Positions 18,422 through 27,331 are shown, counted from the stretch's first letter. The stretch: 64,000 nucleotides of DNA from Hyphomicrobiales bacterium (GCA_900466875.1 UBNQ01000026.1:58712-122711), one strand, 5' to 3'. Notes: generated by a model from the letters alone, not told the origin. Numbers and translations: made by a program.

Positions 18422-18475
18422 TTTTTCTCGTGCGTTTTTCAGGTGCTTTGTACAGATAAGGAATGCGCGAGAAAA
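18422..18475. other. Possible res site upstream of the resolvase gene
   Basis: TTTTTCTCGTGCG (from 18422) and TGCGCGAGAAAA (18464-18475) form an imperfect inverted repeat immediately upstream of the resolvase start, where res sites of such elements usually lie. Between the arms is TTTGTACAGATAAGG, a possible crossover region. Confidence 0.45.
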
Positions 18476-18829
18476 TGAACAGTTGCAAGCATGTTTTATA
18501 GCTCAAATGCAGCCTCGCCAGACTCGACACGCGATGGCAAATGGGCGCAGACCCATCAACTGCGTTAAATGCATTCTGGTGGCTATCTGAGGCGGAAATG
18601 CAGGAAATTAGGGCATTCCGGAGAGGGGAGAGGGAAGAAGCGCCGCCCGAGGGAGAGATTGCTTGGGACGTCTGCTTCAGCTCGAGAGGAGATGAGCGCT
18701 CAACGCGGCTCTAACAGCCGCAGTTATTCCGCCGATCCTCGCCCAAATCTTCCTGAAAGGCCGGAAAATCAGGCGTTTCCGCTCATCCAGGCCGACCGAC
18801 AACGTGGTTCTGCGACTCGTGTCGATCTA
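18476..18829. other. Intergenic stretch, no gene recognised
   Basis: The open frame on the plus strand through here (18569-18937) is Arg/Ser-rich and looks like chance coding. The stretch probably contains the right end of the tni transposon, but I could not find a terminal inverted repeat matching the left side (13624-13903). Confidence 0.4.
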
Positions 18830-18878
18830 CCATCGATAAACGATGGTTATCGATGGTTAGAACGCAAACTATCGATCA
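18830..18878. promoter_or_regulatory. Cluster of ATCGAT-centred operators upstream of the DUF1612 gene
   Basis: CCATCGATAA (18830-18839) and TTATCGATGG (18847-18856) are a perfect 10-bp inverted repeat with a 7-bp spacer that itself reads ACGATGG. A third related site, CTATCGATCATACC, follows near 18869. They lie 65-115 bp upstream of the start at 18943. This pattern suits a dimeric regulator, possibly the HTH protein encoded downstream. Confidence 0.5.
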
Positions 18879-18942
18879 TACCATGTGAGGAACCCAAACA
18901 TTTAAATAGAGTTCCTGTAAGATTTCGTTTACCATAAAATCA

Positions 18943-20079
18943 ATGGCTTACGATATCGCGAAAATCAGCATTCCAAACTTGATGGGGCCCGCTTTTGACG
19001 CGGCCGTCGCCCTGACCCGTCTCGACGAGCGCATCGCCCGTTCACCGGTCGGCGCCGGCTTCCTCGAGCGGCAAAATTTCGCCGACGCCTGCGCCTCGCT
19101 CTGGATCGACGGCGAGCTGGTGCATCTCGAAGACCTCGTCCTCCACGACGCCTTTCGAGACACGCGCACCCCAACCCACGAACTCACCATCGCCCGCGAC
19201 GTGCTGCGCACCCGCCGGCGCATTTCCTGCCAGTCCGCAGACTGGGCTTTATCGACGGATGGTATCCGAACTTTGCGACAGACGTCGGACATCAACACTG
19301 TCGGCCCTGAGGCGTCGACGGCATTCGGCATTCGGCGCGCGGTCCCGGAAGATCCGGAAGGGGAGGGAGATGAGGTCGAGGAAAGAGAAAATCTCCCCGG
19401 CGTCGACTATGCCGCTATTGATGCCGTGCTGGCCCGATCGGAGGCGGCCATCGAAAGCGCCACAAGGCCTGGCCGCGCCGGCGGCAACAGGTCGTCGGAT
19501 AAGGATCCGCTGGTCTACGACCTTGACTGGGACGAGGATGTCCGGCTCGACGAATGGCGCGGCGTTTTGCGCCAGGGCAAAGACTTGCCGGCAGTGCTGC
19601 AGGCGATCATCGCCCTCGATGCATGGAACGAGATTTTGGTCCTTCAGCACGCGCCCTGGCTTGGCCGGCTGTTTGTCGCCTCGATCCTGCGGGAAGCTGG
19701 TATCACCACGGGTGCCCATCTGGCGGCCATCAATCTCGGCCTGAAAACCATTCCCGTCGATCGTCGGCGTCACCGTGATCGGGAAACCCGGCTGCTCGCC
19801 ATCGCCCAGGGCTTCCTGGCGGCCGCCGAGATCGGAATGAAAGAGCATGACCGGCTGACGCTGGCGCGACATATGATGGAGCGAAAGCTGGAGGGGCGCC
19901 GCACCTCCTCAAAGTTGCCGGAACTCATTGAACTTGTCATGGCAAAGCCATTGGTGTCGGCCGGGATGGTGGCGAAAGCGCTCGAGGTTACGCCGCAGGC
20001 GGCGCGGCGGATCGTTTTGGAACTGGGACTGCGCGAGATGACGGGACGGGGGAGGTTTCGGGCGTGGGGGGTGATTTGA
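18943..20079 (+). CDS. DUF1612 / helix-turn-helix protein (RHE_PE00001 family)
   Basis: 378 residues. The N-terminal half contains [25 protein letters not shown], and the middle [14 protein letters not shown]; both fit the DUF1612 family that is common on rhizobial plasmids. The C-terminus ([37 protein letters not shown]) is a helix-turn-helix. The function is not known; DNA binding is likely from the C-terminal domain. The palindromic cluster just upstream could be its own operator. Members are typical of repABC plasmids, supporting the host assignment. Confidence 0.8.
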   Translation: MAYDIAKISIPNLMGPAFDAAVALTRLDERIARSPVGAGFLERQNFADACASLWIDGELVHLEDLVLHDAFRDTRTPTHELTIARDVLRTRRRISCQSADWALSTDGIRTLRQTSDINTVGPEASTAFGIRRAVPEDPEGEGDEVEERENLPGVDYAAIDAVLARSEAAIESATRPGRAGGNRSSDKDPLVYDLDWDEDVRLDEWRGVLRQGKDLPAVLQAIIALDAWNEILVLQHAPWLGRLFVASILREAGITTGAHLAAINLGLKTIPVDRRRHRDRETRLLAIAQGFLAAAEIGMKEHDRLTLARHMMERKLEGRRTSSKLPELIELVMAKPLVSAGMVAKALEVTPQAARRIVLELGLREMTGRGRFRAWGVI

Positions 20080-20518
20080 TTCTGCGACTCGCGCTTCTAT
20101 GAGGCCGTGAAAAGTAGCGATAGCATTCGCGTTTGAGATGTTTGAAGGGGGAAGTGCGGATAGTGGTTCTTGCTTGATTACTTAATTTGCGATCTAGTAG
20201 CGGTTGAGCGTCAATGCTCGGACTTCCTGCGGGCCATTTTCCGTGCTCGGTCACATCGGGCACTCAGTTTCACAATCATTGATTGACCGTAGTGGGACCG
20301 AAGCCGGGCTCCTCCCATAACCGGGCTGAGAACACAATCATGCATTGCACCAGGAGTTAACCTTTTCAATGTAATAGAGGAATTGTTGATCGGCACTACC
20401 GGGCGCTCGCCGGCTTGATGAGGCTGAAGATATTGAACTCCCGCAAGAAGAGTGATGGTTAGCTTGCCGTTCTGACAGAGAGGCGATTGCTATGGACAGC
20501 AACAGGGCTTGGCATTGA
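20080..20518. other. Intergenic stretch, no gene recognised
   Basis: 439 bp with only short open frames and no hairpin followed by a T-run. It presumably contains the promoter of the FAD-protein operon at 20519, but no convincing -35/-10 pair was picked out. Confidence 0.5.
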
Positions 20519-22678
20519 ATGGTGACGCAGGCTGACATCGACGATCCCATTCCTTCCGACATCGAGGCAACCTACAAGATTCCGGATCAGCCACTTTATT
20601 TAGTCGGGACGTTTGACAATGGGGTGACGGTGCTGAGCCAGCAGGTTCGTGCCTTAAATCTGATCTATGCGCTGGTAGAGGCAGGCATCGTTCCAGCAAC
20701 GCATGCCGGAAGCGTTCCGGCAAATACCTTCCAACGGAAAATTGCGATCATCGGCGCAGGCTTTGCCGGCCTGTCAGTCGCCGCTGGATTGCTGTCGAAG
20801 GGTGTTGAAGCGGACATCTTCCTTTTCGAACAACGCGACACGCTGCTTCCCCTGCAGCAGGGAAGCGATACGCGCTGGCTACATCCTCACATCTACAATT
20901 GGCCGGCGGAAGGCAGCGAGATTAGCGCGGCCAACCTGCCACTGCTGAACTGGACGGCGGCTCGAGCATCGGACGTTGTCGTTCAGGTTCTATCGGCCTG
21001 GAGAAACCTGATTGAGAAAATCGAGAACAGCAGGAGCAAAAAAAACTGCAGGATCAGACTCTTCTGCAACACGCGCCACCTGCAGATCCATGAATCCAGC
21101 GTTCCGAAAAAGCTGACGATCGAATGGATTGGCGAGGAGCGAGATGCGAGAAGCGGCAATGTCGGACTCGAAGGCACCAACAGCAGTACAGGGCAGACTG
21201 GGGACTTCGACGTAGTGATCATGGCGACTGGCTTTGGTATCGAAACCGACAGCCGGTTTTCCTACTGGCGGAACGACATGGTAGGGCAGCCAAATCTCGA
21301 ACAGCCTCGCTTGACCTTCCTTCTCTCCGGACAGGGAGACGGTGCGATGATCGATCTCCTTCGGCTGCGGATTTCGCATTTTCGACAAGATCGTATCCTC
21401 TTCGAGCTGTTTGGCCATAGCGAGAAGCTTCTGGAACAGATCCGTGAAATCAAAAAGAACGATGAAGAGGCCAAGGAAAGGGAGACTTTCAAGAGTTTCG
21501 AACGCCTCGCCGACGAGATGCCTGCAGAATTTGGAGAGGTTCGGAGCAGACTGAGCAGCCGACTGCGGCGTGATACAGAGGTCATCCTTCGGCTCAAGAA
21601 GAGGAAGCTCTCCGACCTCTTCGATGGCGATGTCAGGATCTCCTTCCAAAACAGGGTTCTGGTCTACGCTCTCTATAAGTGCGGCGGCTTCGTCCCTTCG
21701 ACCGAAAAGGAAACGACCCTTTCGCGTCAGCACGGCATCCCTCCGGAACGGATCATAAGACGTCATGGCACGAGACGGGAGATGCAGCTGAAGACCATAC
21801 TGTCAGAATCACTCTTCAAGATTCTGGAATCCAGGGACAGAGACAAGTTTAAACAGGTGGATGAAGCGAGATGGACCGGAGGCTACTTCGGTTATACCGG
21901 CCGTAGGGGCGATGCGTCGGGCGCTAGCGACACCATCAGAGACGGGTGGCGCAAAGAGTACCTTCCGGGAACAACGGCCCTTGTTGCCGCAACGTTCTGT
22001 TCAGCCGTTGCCGGCTTCCTGTCATCCGAGCATCCCGCGGATTGCCGCCTCCGTGTCACTTTTCATAGAGCTGTAAGCTTCGGCCGCGAGGAAGTCCTGC
22101 AGCAGTGCTGTAATTATTTCGGCGTTGGAATAGACGACAGCGGTGAGAGCCCGGTCGGGAGAACTTTCCCGGCGGATAACGCAACTATCGGTCTGGCCTA
22201 CAAGACTCACCGGATGATAAGGTCTCGGAAGGGAGTTGAAGCAGAACACCTTGCTGAAGCAATGCAAGTCCTCAATCTCAATCAGGCTTCGAGAAAGATG
22301 GCACCGGGGGTTAAATTTGTCGCAGCACTACCATTGGTCGCGCCCGATGAGAAGGATGGTCGCAACCCAGTCATGGGAGTATTATATATCGACAGCAAGG
22401 CCGAGAGCTTCTTTTTGGATGGTTCAAGGCTGGATGTTGTCGTTAATATGATGGAACGCTTCGCTGCGAATCTCGATCGTGAAGCGCTGAGTGATATTGA
22501 TCATATCTCGAATCGCAAACTGGCGCGAGGACAGAGCAGATGGTATCCGGCCGGCGAGCTTCCGGCCGATCTCGGCGAGGCGCTTGAAAGCGTAGAGACC
22601 AGGCTTCCGACCACAAAGACGGCTACACAGTTCAATTTGGAATACTCAGATTTTATTCCAGTGGGCGAAACACAATAG
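20519..22678 (+). CDS. FAD/NAD(P)-binding oxidoreductase fused to a GAF-like domain
   Basis: 719 residues. A dinucleotide-binding motif KIAIIGAGFAGLSVAAGLL starts near residue 73 and is followed by VEADIFLFEQRD and, near residue 235, VVIMATGFGIE, the pattern of an FAD-dependent oxidoreductase. The last about 170 residues (GRTFPADNATIGLAYKTHRM ... MGVLYIDSKAESFF) look like a GAF-type sensor fold. A highly charged region, about residues 300-350, may be coiled coil. The combination is unusual. It is followed at 18 bp by a DUF3850 gene and then a kinase gene, suggesting one operon. Substrate and role are unknown; a redox or nucleotide-sensing role in defence is speculation. Confidence 0.6.
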   Translation: MVTQADIDDPIPSDIEATYKIPDQPLYLVGTFDNGVTVLSQQVRALNLIYALVEAGIVPATHAGSVPANTFQRKIAIIGAGFAGLSVAAGLLSKGVEADIFLFEQRDTLLPLQQGSDTRWLHPHIYNWPAEGSEISAANLPLLNWTAARASDVVVQVLSAWRNLIEKIENSRSKKNCRIRLFCNTRHLQIHESSVPKKLTIEWIGEERDARSGNVGLEGTNSSTGQTGDFDVVIMATGFGIETDSRFSYWRNDMVGQPNLEQPRLTFLLSGQGDGAMIDLLRLRISHFRQDRILFELFGHSEKLLEQIREIKKNDEEAKERETFKSFERLADEMPAEFGEVRSRLSSRLRRDTEVILRLKKRKLSDLFDGDVRISFQNRVLVYALYKCGGFVPSTEKETTLSRQHGIPPERIIRRHGTRREMQLKTILSESLFKILESRDRDKFKQVDEARWTGGYFGYTGRRGDASGASDTIRDGWRKEYLPGTTALVAATFCSAVAGFLSSEHPADCRLRVTFHRAVSFGREEVLQQCCNYFGVGIDDSGESPVGRTFPADNATIGLAYKTHRMIRSRKGVEAEHLAEAMQVLNLNQASRKMAPGVKFVAALPLVAPDEKDGRNPVMGVLYIDSKAESFFLDGSRLDVVVNMMERFAANLDREALSDIDHISNRKLARGQSRWYPAGELPADLGEALESVETRLPTTKTATQFNLEYSDFIPVGETQ

Positions 22679-22696
22679 GCACGACAAGGTGCGGAC

Positions 22697-23044
22697 ATGG
22701 AAAGAATGACATCGGCAGATGCACGAAACACAAGCCTGCTTGAGCGAACGACGCAAAGAGAGTCTGTGCTTCACAAGGTCAAGTCATGGCCTCATCTTTT
22801 CGAGGCGACGCTCAGCGGCGCCAAGACGCACGATATGCGTCGTGCAACGGACCGCGACTATCAAGTTGGAGACGTCCTATGCTTACAGGAGTTCGAGCCA
22901 AGCACAGACTCGTACACTGGCAGAGAGCTTAATGTACGGATCACCTATGTCACATCTTCTGAATTTCCATGCGCGCTGTCAGGTGATGGGCTGCTTGAGG
23001 GCTACTGCATATTGAGCATAAAACCGCTGTCGGGCGAAAATTGA
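22697..23044 (+). CDS. DUF3850 (ASCH/PUA-like) protein
   Basis: 115 residues. The segment HKVKSWPHLFEATLSGAKTH, followed by MRRATDRDYQVGDVLCLQEF and YTGRELNVRITYV, is the DUF3850 signature: an ASCH-like small beta-barrel predicted to bind RNA or nucleotides. The first about 25 residues are extra; a start at MTSADAR, three codons in, is also possible. The stop overlaps the next gene's ATG (TGATG), so the pair is translationally coupled. Confidence 0.82.
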   Translation: MERMTSADARNTSLLERTTQRESVLHKVKSWPHLFEATLSGAKTHDMRRATDRDYQVGDVLCLQEFEPSTDSYTGRELNVRITYVTSSEFPCALSGDGLLEGYCILSIKPLSGEN

Positions 23045-23595
23045 TGGTCAGCCTTATTGGCGTATGCGGTTTCACAGGAGTGGGGAAGTCGACGGCTTTG
23101 GAGATTATTCGAGAAAAGGTGGGCGGAAAGCGCATTTATCTTGGGCATGCGATTTACTCTGCTCTTAATGACAGGGGCCTTCCGCGCACGGCGGAGAACG
23201 AACGCATGGTTCGCGAAGATCTCCGCAAGGCAGACGCAGCAGCACTCGCCAAGCTGAATGCTCCGGCGATAGACGAGTGTCTGGTTTCTGGACAGAATGC
23301 GCTGATTGACGCCGTGATGTCGCGTGCAGAGTTCGAATTTTTACAAGGCCACGTGAGCTGCCCGGTACACCTCTTGCATGTAGAGGCAGCTTTCGAGGTC
23401 AGGTTGGCGCGACTGGAAACGCGTTCGGAACGGTCGATGACGGCCAAGGAGGTCGAACTGCGCGATCAATTGGAACGTGAAAAGCTGCAGATTGACCAGG
23501 TGTTTCGAAAAGCAACGGTTCGCATACCGAACGAGTCTTCAATTGAGGAGTTCGGTCGATGCCTTGCCACGTTCCTTGAACGAGCAGGCGTCTGA
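23044..23595 (+). CDS. P-loop nucleotide kinase-like protein
   Basis: 183 residues. The Walker A motif is GVCGFTGVGKSTALEII at the very N-terminus, and the later segment RLARLETRSERSMTAKEVELRD resembles the lid/LID-Arg region of dephospho-CoA kinase and nucleoside-monophosphate kinases. The substrate cannot be told from sequence. It shares its start with the end of the DUF3850 gene and its last 57 bp with the convergent NUDIX gene. With NUDIX and dCTP deaminase genes nearby, a (deoxy)nucleotide substrate is plausible. Confidence 0.66.
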   Translation: MVSLIGVCGFTGVGKSTALEIIREKVGGKRIYLGHAIYSALNDRGLPRTAENERMVREDLRKADAAALAKLNAPAIDECLVSGQNALIDAVMSRAEFEFLQGHVSCPVHLLHVEAAFEVRLARLETRSERSMTAKEVELRDQLEREKLQIDQVFRKATVRIPNESSIEEFGRCLATFLERAGV

Positions 23596-23982
23596 TCTGG
23601 CGAGACTGGGCAGTATAGAGTTTCGCAGGCTGGGAGCCAAAAGCGGATTATCCCAATCTTGAATAGGATGCCAATCCAACGCCTCGATTTCTGCGCGCGG
23701 CTGCGGTGTTCCTGTTAGCACCCCAACATAGAGCCGAACGGAAACGAGTGTCTCATCAAGACCAGCTGCACGATCGCTAAAGCAGCCAGAATAGGACAAG
23801 GATTCTCGCTCGATACAGCAGCCTAGTTCCTCGCAGATCTCCCGTTCGAGCGTCTCGATATCCTCCTCGGTTCCCTCAGGTTTGCCCCCTGGAAGAATTA
23901 GATGGTTGCCGCCCCTCTTTCGTACGAGGAGAATCCGACCCTCCGAGATGACGGCCAAGCCAACTTTCAAAATTGTCCGCAT
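23539..23982 (-). CDS. NUDIX hydrolase
   Basis: 147 residues. The full Nudix box is present at about residues 33-55: GKPEGTEEDIETLEREICEE followed by LG, matching G-x5-E-x7-REuxEExGu. It hydrolyses nucleoside diphosphate-linked compounds; the substrate is not evident. Start ATG at 23980-23982. The 3' end overlaps the kinase gene by 57 bp on the opposite strand. Confidence 0.9.
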   Translation of the reverse strand: MRTILKVGLAVISEGRILLVRKRGGNHLILPGGKPEGTEEDIETLEREICEELGCCIERESLSYSGCFSDRAAGLDETLVSVRLYVGVLTGTPQPRAEIEALDWHPIQDWDNPLLAPSLRNSILPSLARSDACSFKERGKASTELLN

Positions 23983-24181
23983 TGCCCCATGCTCTCCAAA
24001 AAATTGCTTTGATAATAGAGAAAAAGGTTTTCAGTTTCACGTTGGAAGCATTGATGAACTGTGGACAATCGAGAACATTTGGTGCCCTGTGGTGATCGGC
24101 GATGGCTTCACTGGACTGCAAGCGTACCATTTCACGGCGCCTCTTAATGATCTCGCTGAGCGATACTTTCCTGCTGAGTAG
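23882..24181 (+). pseudogene. Possible gene remnant between NUDIX and the defence genes
   Basis: The C-terminal half of this open frame reads like real protein (HVGSIDELWTIENIWCPVVI, then GDGFTGLQAYHFTAPLNDLA), whereas the N-terminal half is antisense to NUDIX and is not. It may be the 3' end of a lost gene starting near 24020. No family recognised. Confidence 0.25.
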
Positions 24182-24239
24182 GGGCGGCGCATAAAGTCGG
24201 GGGCCGGGCGCATTATGGAAGCGGCCGCGCGCTCCAAAA

Positions 24240-24788
24240 TCAGCCGATCTGCTCGATCCGCCAGCTAGTCTTGGCTTTAGCCGAGAGCATCCGATTCAGG
24301 TACACAAGGAGCATGTTAGCGTGTTGTGGCTTAGGAACGAGGAACATCACGGCTCCTTTATTAAGCTCGATCAGCTCATGATGAGCTCTGGGGACCTGGA
24401 CACCTCCCTCTATCATGAAATCGCGGACTGAAAGGTCGTGCCAGGGCATTGAGTCCAGGACGTAGTAAGATCCGACCGACTTGAAATAGGCGAACAACGT
24501 GTCCCTGTCGGATCCGTATTGGTCAAAGCGAGCCGCATATCGAAGATCGATCACCGATCTGGGCTTGTGAAACAGCACGGCCTTCTGAAGCGTCCGGCCG
24601 TGCACGGTATCCATGGCAACGACAAAAACGCCCAAGTCGGGAAGAGCTGGGGCATCGAACAGATCAAGCTGATCGACTAGTGGTACATTTTGGATCGTAT
24701 GACGGGTTGAGACATCATGCGACGTCGCGACAACGTCCCCATGCCGGCTTCCGGTATTCTCGACGAGTGTGAGTTGCGGTTTCGCCAC
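24240..24788 (-). CDS. Hypothetical protein paired with the anti-phage dCTP deaminase
   Basis: 182 residues from a GTG start one base after the deaminase stop (TAG-C-GTG), so it is cotranscribed and probably coupled. The core LGVFVVAMDTVHGRTLQKAV, then LFHKPRSVIDLRYAARFDQY and SYYVLDSMPWHDL, looks like a compact alpha/beta domain; KPRSVIDLR resembles DUF488-type proteins. I do not recognise a family. The coupling suggests an accessory of the deaminase system. Confidence 0.6.
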   Translation of the reverse strand: MAKPQLTLVENTGSRHGDVVATSHDVSTRHTIQNVPLVDQLDLFDAPALPDLGVFVVAMDTVHGRTLQKAVLFHKPRSVIDLRYAARFDQYGSDRDTLFAYFKSVGSYYVLDSMPWHDLSVRDFMIEGGVQVPRAHHELIELNKGAVMFLVPKPQHANMLLVYLNRMLSAKAKTSWRIEQIG

Positions 24789-24789
24789 G

Positions 24790-26442
24790 CTATTTCGCCA
24801 AGGCTGCTTCGAGTTCAGGATAGCCTACCGTCAAAGTGGCCCATTCGCTACCCCAGTCTGGTGCTCGCATCTCAAAATCCCCACTTGTCTTGTTCTTAAG
24901 TTGCCACGTTTTCTCGAATGCACGGACATACATCCGCGGTGCGACTCCTACGAACGGTCTGAAAAGCACCTTAGGGTCATTGAGCTTAACGCCGTCCTTA
25001 TCGACGTCCGAGGGGGTACGAAACTGTGCCCGTGCTGAACCAATGCTCTTTGCGACAGGCGGTATCCATTCGGACGGGGTCACCTCGATGGCATCGCTGT
25101 GCAGCTTTCTGGCTAGGCTCTTGGGGTACGGCTCGATGAACTGGACTTCGTACACGCCGGCGCTGACGATGTGCCTGGCGCAATAGTGACACGGATATGT
25201 CGTGACGAAAAGCCGCGTACCGACGGTCGAAACTCCTTCGCGCCCCGCCGACAGCAACGCATCCATTTCGGCGTGGACCGCACGACTGAACTCGATAAGA
25301 CCGCCCAGCCGAGTCTTCCGGATCCGCGCGGCCAGTTCGATCTTATCCGAAACCTGCTTCAATTCTGGAAGGACCTCGATCAAGTTATCTATGATGTCGT
25401 TTTGCTCTCGATTGCTGCTGCAATACGCATCAGCGCGGAAAGCACATCGATGATCGTCGATGCCCCCGCTCGACGTCGCGAAGCGTTCGCCATAGACGCC
25501 TCCTCCCGCCGCCGGCACTTCATTAGTTCCAGTCGCGATCACTGTTCCATCGGCGTCGACCAATGCCGCTCCCACCTGACGGGACAGACAGGCGCTCCGA
25601 ACGCGGGCCGAATGGGCATGGTGCATCGCGGTCTCCTCGATGGTGGGCCGCTCCACACGATCATGCGCTATAATGCTAACGAACCTGCTCAAGTCGGTGT
25701 CGAGCAGGTTCTTGGTGCCGTTCGGGTCATCACGAGTATTGTCGATAAAGAAGTCCGCCTCGTAGAACGCTTCGGTCACATGCTGGCCATGCTTGCGGAT
25801 CGAGTCATCTGAGTCGCGATCCATGAAACGGTCGACGGCTCTCTGTGTCTCGGACAGCCCCTTTTCCGGGCCACGGAAGTATTTCTCGAGGATTCGCGCG
25901 CGACGCACCCCCTCCTCGCAAACGACGCCAATCAGACCGAATGCATTTCCGTAAGTTCTACGCAACAGGTGAATCTCGGCCGGGTGCCTTATCGAATCGA
26001 TAAGGTAGACGCGCTTGACGTTGTCGGGAATGACCTTCTCGCCCTTGACATATGTCTGACCGGTGCGATTGGCACGTCGCTGTGCGATTTCGCGCATCGC
26101 CGCCTTGGCGACTTCTGCCATGTCCTGCAAACGCATCGAGTCCCCTAGGTTCTGCAACTCCGTGACAACCTCTAAAGTCTTTGGCGCGGCACCGGGGAAG
26201 ATGCGGCCACTCTCTTTAGCCCAGGTTCGGATTAAGTCGCTTGCCTTGATCAGCTCAACTTCATAGCCGCCGGACTTGCAAACACGCTGCAGTGCCTTGA
26301 TCGCTTGCGAAGCGCCCGCCCCTACAGGGCCGACAACCGCGAAGAAGAGCTCTTTCGAATGACTTCCGGCCAAGACAGTTTTGCTATCCGGCGTCTGACC
26401 AGCTTTCTGTTCAATTTTACTGACAACCGTCGATCTAGCCAT
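24790..26442 (-). CDS. avcD: Anti-phage dCTP deaminase (AvcD/DCD type)
   Basis: 550 residues with the two-domain layout of AvcD-type anti-phage deaminases. The N-terminal P-loop-kinase-like domain has VVGPVGAGASQAI near residue 36, which lacks the usual Lys-Ser/Thr. The C-terminal zinc-dependent deaminase has Zn ligand and catalytic Glu in AVHAEMDALL near residue 389 and PCHYCARH near residue 416. These enzymes convert dCTP/dCMP to dUTP/dUMP on infection and deplete dCTP. In Vibrio a small RNA (AvcI) encoded upstream keeps the enzyme silent; the 444-bp gap upstream (26443-26886) is where an equivalent would be. Ribosome site GGGGA precedes the ATG. Confidence 0.88.
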   Translation of the reverse strand: MARSTVVSKIEQKAGQTPDSKTVLAGSHSKELFFAVVGPVGAGASQAIKALQRVCKSGGYEVELIKASDLIRTWAKESGRIFPGAAPKTLEVVTELQNLGDSMRLQDMAEVAKAAMREIAQRRANRTGQTYVKGEKVIPDNVKRVYLIDSIRHPAEIHLLRRTYGNAFGLIGVVCEEGVRRARILEKYFRGPEKGLSETQRAVDRFMDRDSDDSIRKHGQHVTEAFYEADFFIDNTRDDPNGTKNLLDTDLSRFVSIIAHDRVERPTIEETAMHHAHSARVRSACLSRQVGAALVDADGTVIATGTNEVPAAGGGVYGERFATSSGGIDDHRCAFRADAYCSSNREQNDIIDNLIEVLPELKQVSDKIELAARIRKTRLGGLIEFSRAVHAEMDALLSAGREGVSTVGTRLFVTTYPCHYCARHIVSAGVYEVQFIEPYPKSLARKLHSDAIEVTPSEWIPPVAKSIGSARAQFRTPSDVDKDGVKLNDPKVLFRPFVGVAPRMYVRAFEKTWQLKNKTSGDFEMRAPDWGSEWATLTVGYPELEAALAK

Positions 26443-26886
26443 GCCAGCATATCCCCTAAGCCTATTCGGCTACTATTTTTATCAAAGAATTCACAAGTTA
26501 CTAAGGCCGGTTCCAACTTATACAACCTGAAGCATGCTTCGCAATACAACAAGGAAGGTGCTGAACAAAGAGCTCCACCAAACGAAACTTGTCCACCGGT
26601 TGGCATTTACGACAGTGAGATTAAAGTGCTCAACAACAGCTTCGCGCCCCACCGTTCGAGGATGGTCCCAGTGATCTCGATGGACGGGCGTGAGGCTGGA
26701 TCTTCAAGCGTTGAGCGTCGAGGGCCTTTCGAAGCGCGTGAGACGCTTCACTACCTTGCACGGAAGTTGTCACCGCCACGTTCCTCCCCAAATCAGGGGG
26801 TTCCGGGGCCATCCCTTGCATTTGCCCAGTTACGGCTCAAATTCCTGCCGCTAAACATCAGCAGCAGCTGGCGTCGAATGCCGGCC
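26443..26886. other. Leader region of the dCTP deaminase gene; possible inhibitor-RNA locus
   Basis: 444 bp between vsr and the deaminase gene without a convincing protein gene; the open frames on both strands show no family-like features. The half near the deaminase (26443-26600) is clearly AT-richer than neighbouring genes. By analogy with AvcI-AvcD it might encode a regulatory RNA, but no terminator or hairpin was pinned down. Confidence 0.35.
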
Positions 26887-27327
26887 CTATCTCGATTTTG
26901 CTGCTAAGCGCATATGCAACTCCTGGCTCAGGGCGGCTGCCGTCGACAAAGCCTTTGCATGGGTGTCGACGTCGCACTCCCATACGACTATGACATGCCA
27001 TCCGTCGTCCTCGAGCTGCCTCGAGACCCGCCTGTCGCGTTCCACGTTTCGAGTGAACTTCTCGACCCAGAACCCAGTATTCGACTTTGGGGTCGTCGCG
27101 ACCTTGCATTCCGGATGGCGATGCCAGAAGCAACCATGGACGAATATCACGCAGCGGTACTTGGGAAGCACCAAGTCGGGCTTGCCCGGCAGGCCCGTCT
27201 TCCGCAGGCGAAATCGAAAGCCAAGGCCGTGGAGGGCCTTGCGAAGGGCGATCTCAGGCTTTGTGTCCCTTGATCGGATCCGCGACATTCGTTCCGAACG
27301 CTGCGCGGGTGTCAGGGTGTCTACCAT
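26887..27327 (-). CDS. vsr: Vsr, very-short-patch mismatch endonuclease
   Basis: 146 residues from the ATG at 27325-27327 (MVDTLTPAQRSERMSRIRSR). The signature FVHGCFWHRHPEC and the downstream NTGFWVEKFTRNVERDRR carry the conserved Cys/His zinc ligands and catalytic region of Vsr endonucleases. Vsr nicks T:G mismatches left by deamination of 5-methylcytosine, and is the usual companion of Dcm-type methyltransferases. It is the last gene of the methyltransferase operon, 4 bp after the 1,820-residue protein gene. Confidence 0.93.
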   Translation of the reverse strand: MVDTLTPAQRSERMSRIRSRDTKPEIALRKALHGLGFRFRLRKTGLPGKPDLVLPKYRCVIFVHGCFWHRHPECKVATTPKSNTGFWVEKFTRNVERDRRVSRQLEDDGWHVIVVWECDVDTHAKALSTAAALSQELHMRLAAKSR

Positions 27328-27331
27328 GGCT

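Noticed and set aside
18569..18937. 122-residue frame upstream of the DUF1612 gene
   Set aside because: Arg/Ser/Pro-rich, contains the operator palindromes, and shows no family-like sequence.
26630..26821. 63-residue minus-strand frame upstream of the dCTP deaminase as a peptide inhibitor
   Set aside because: No ribosome site, chance-like composition, and the known inhibitor in this family is an RNA.
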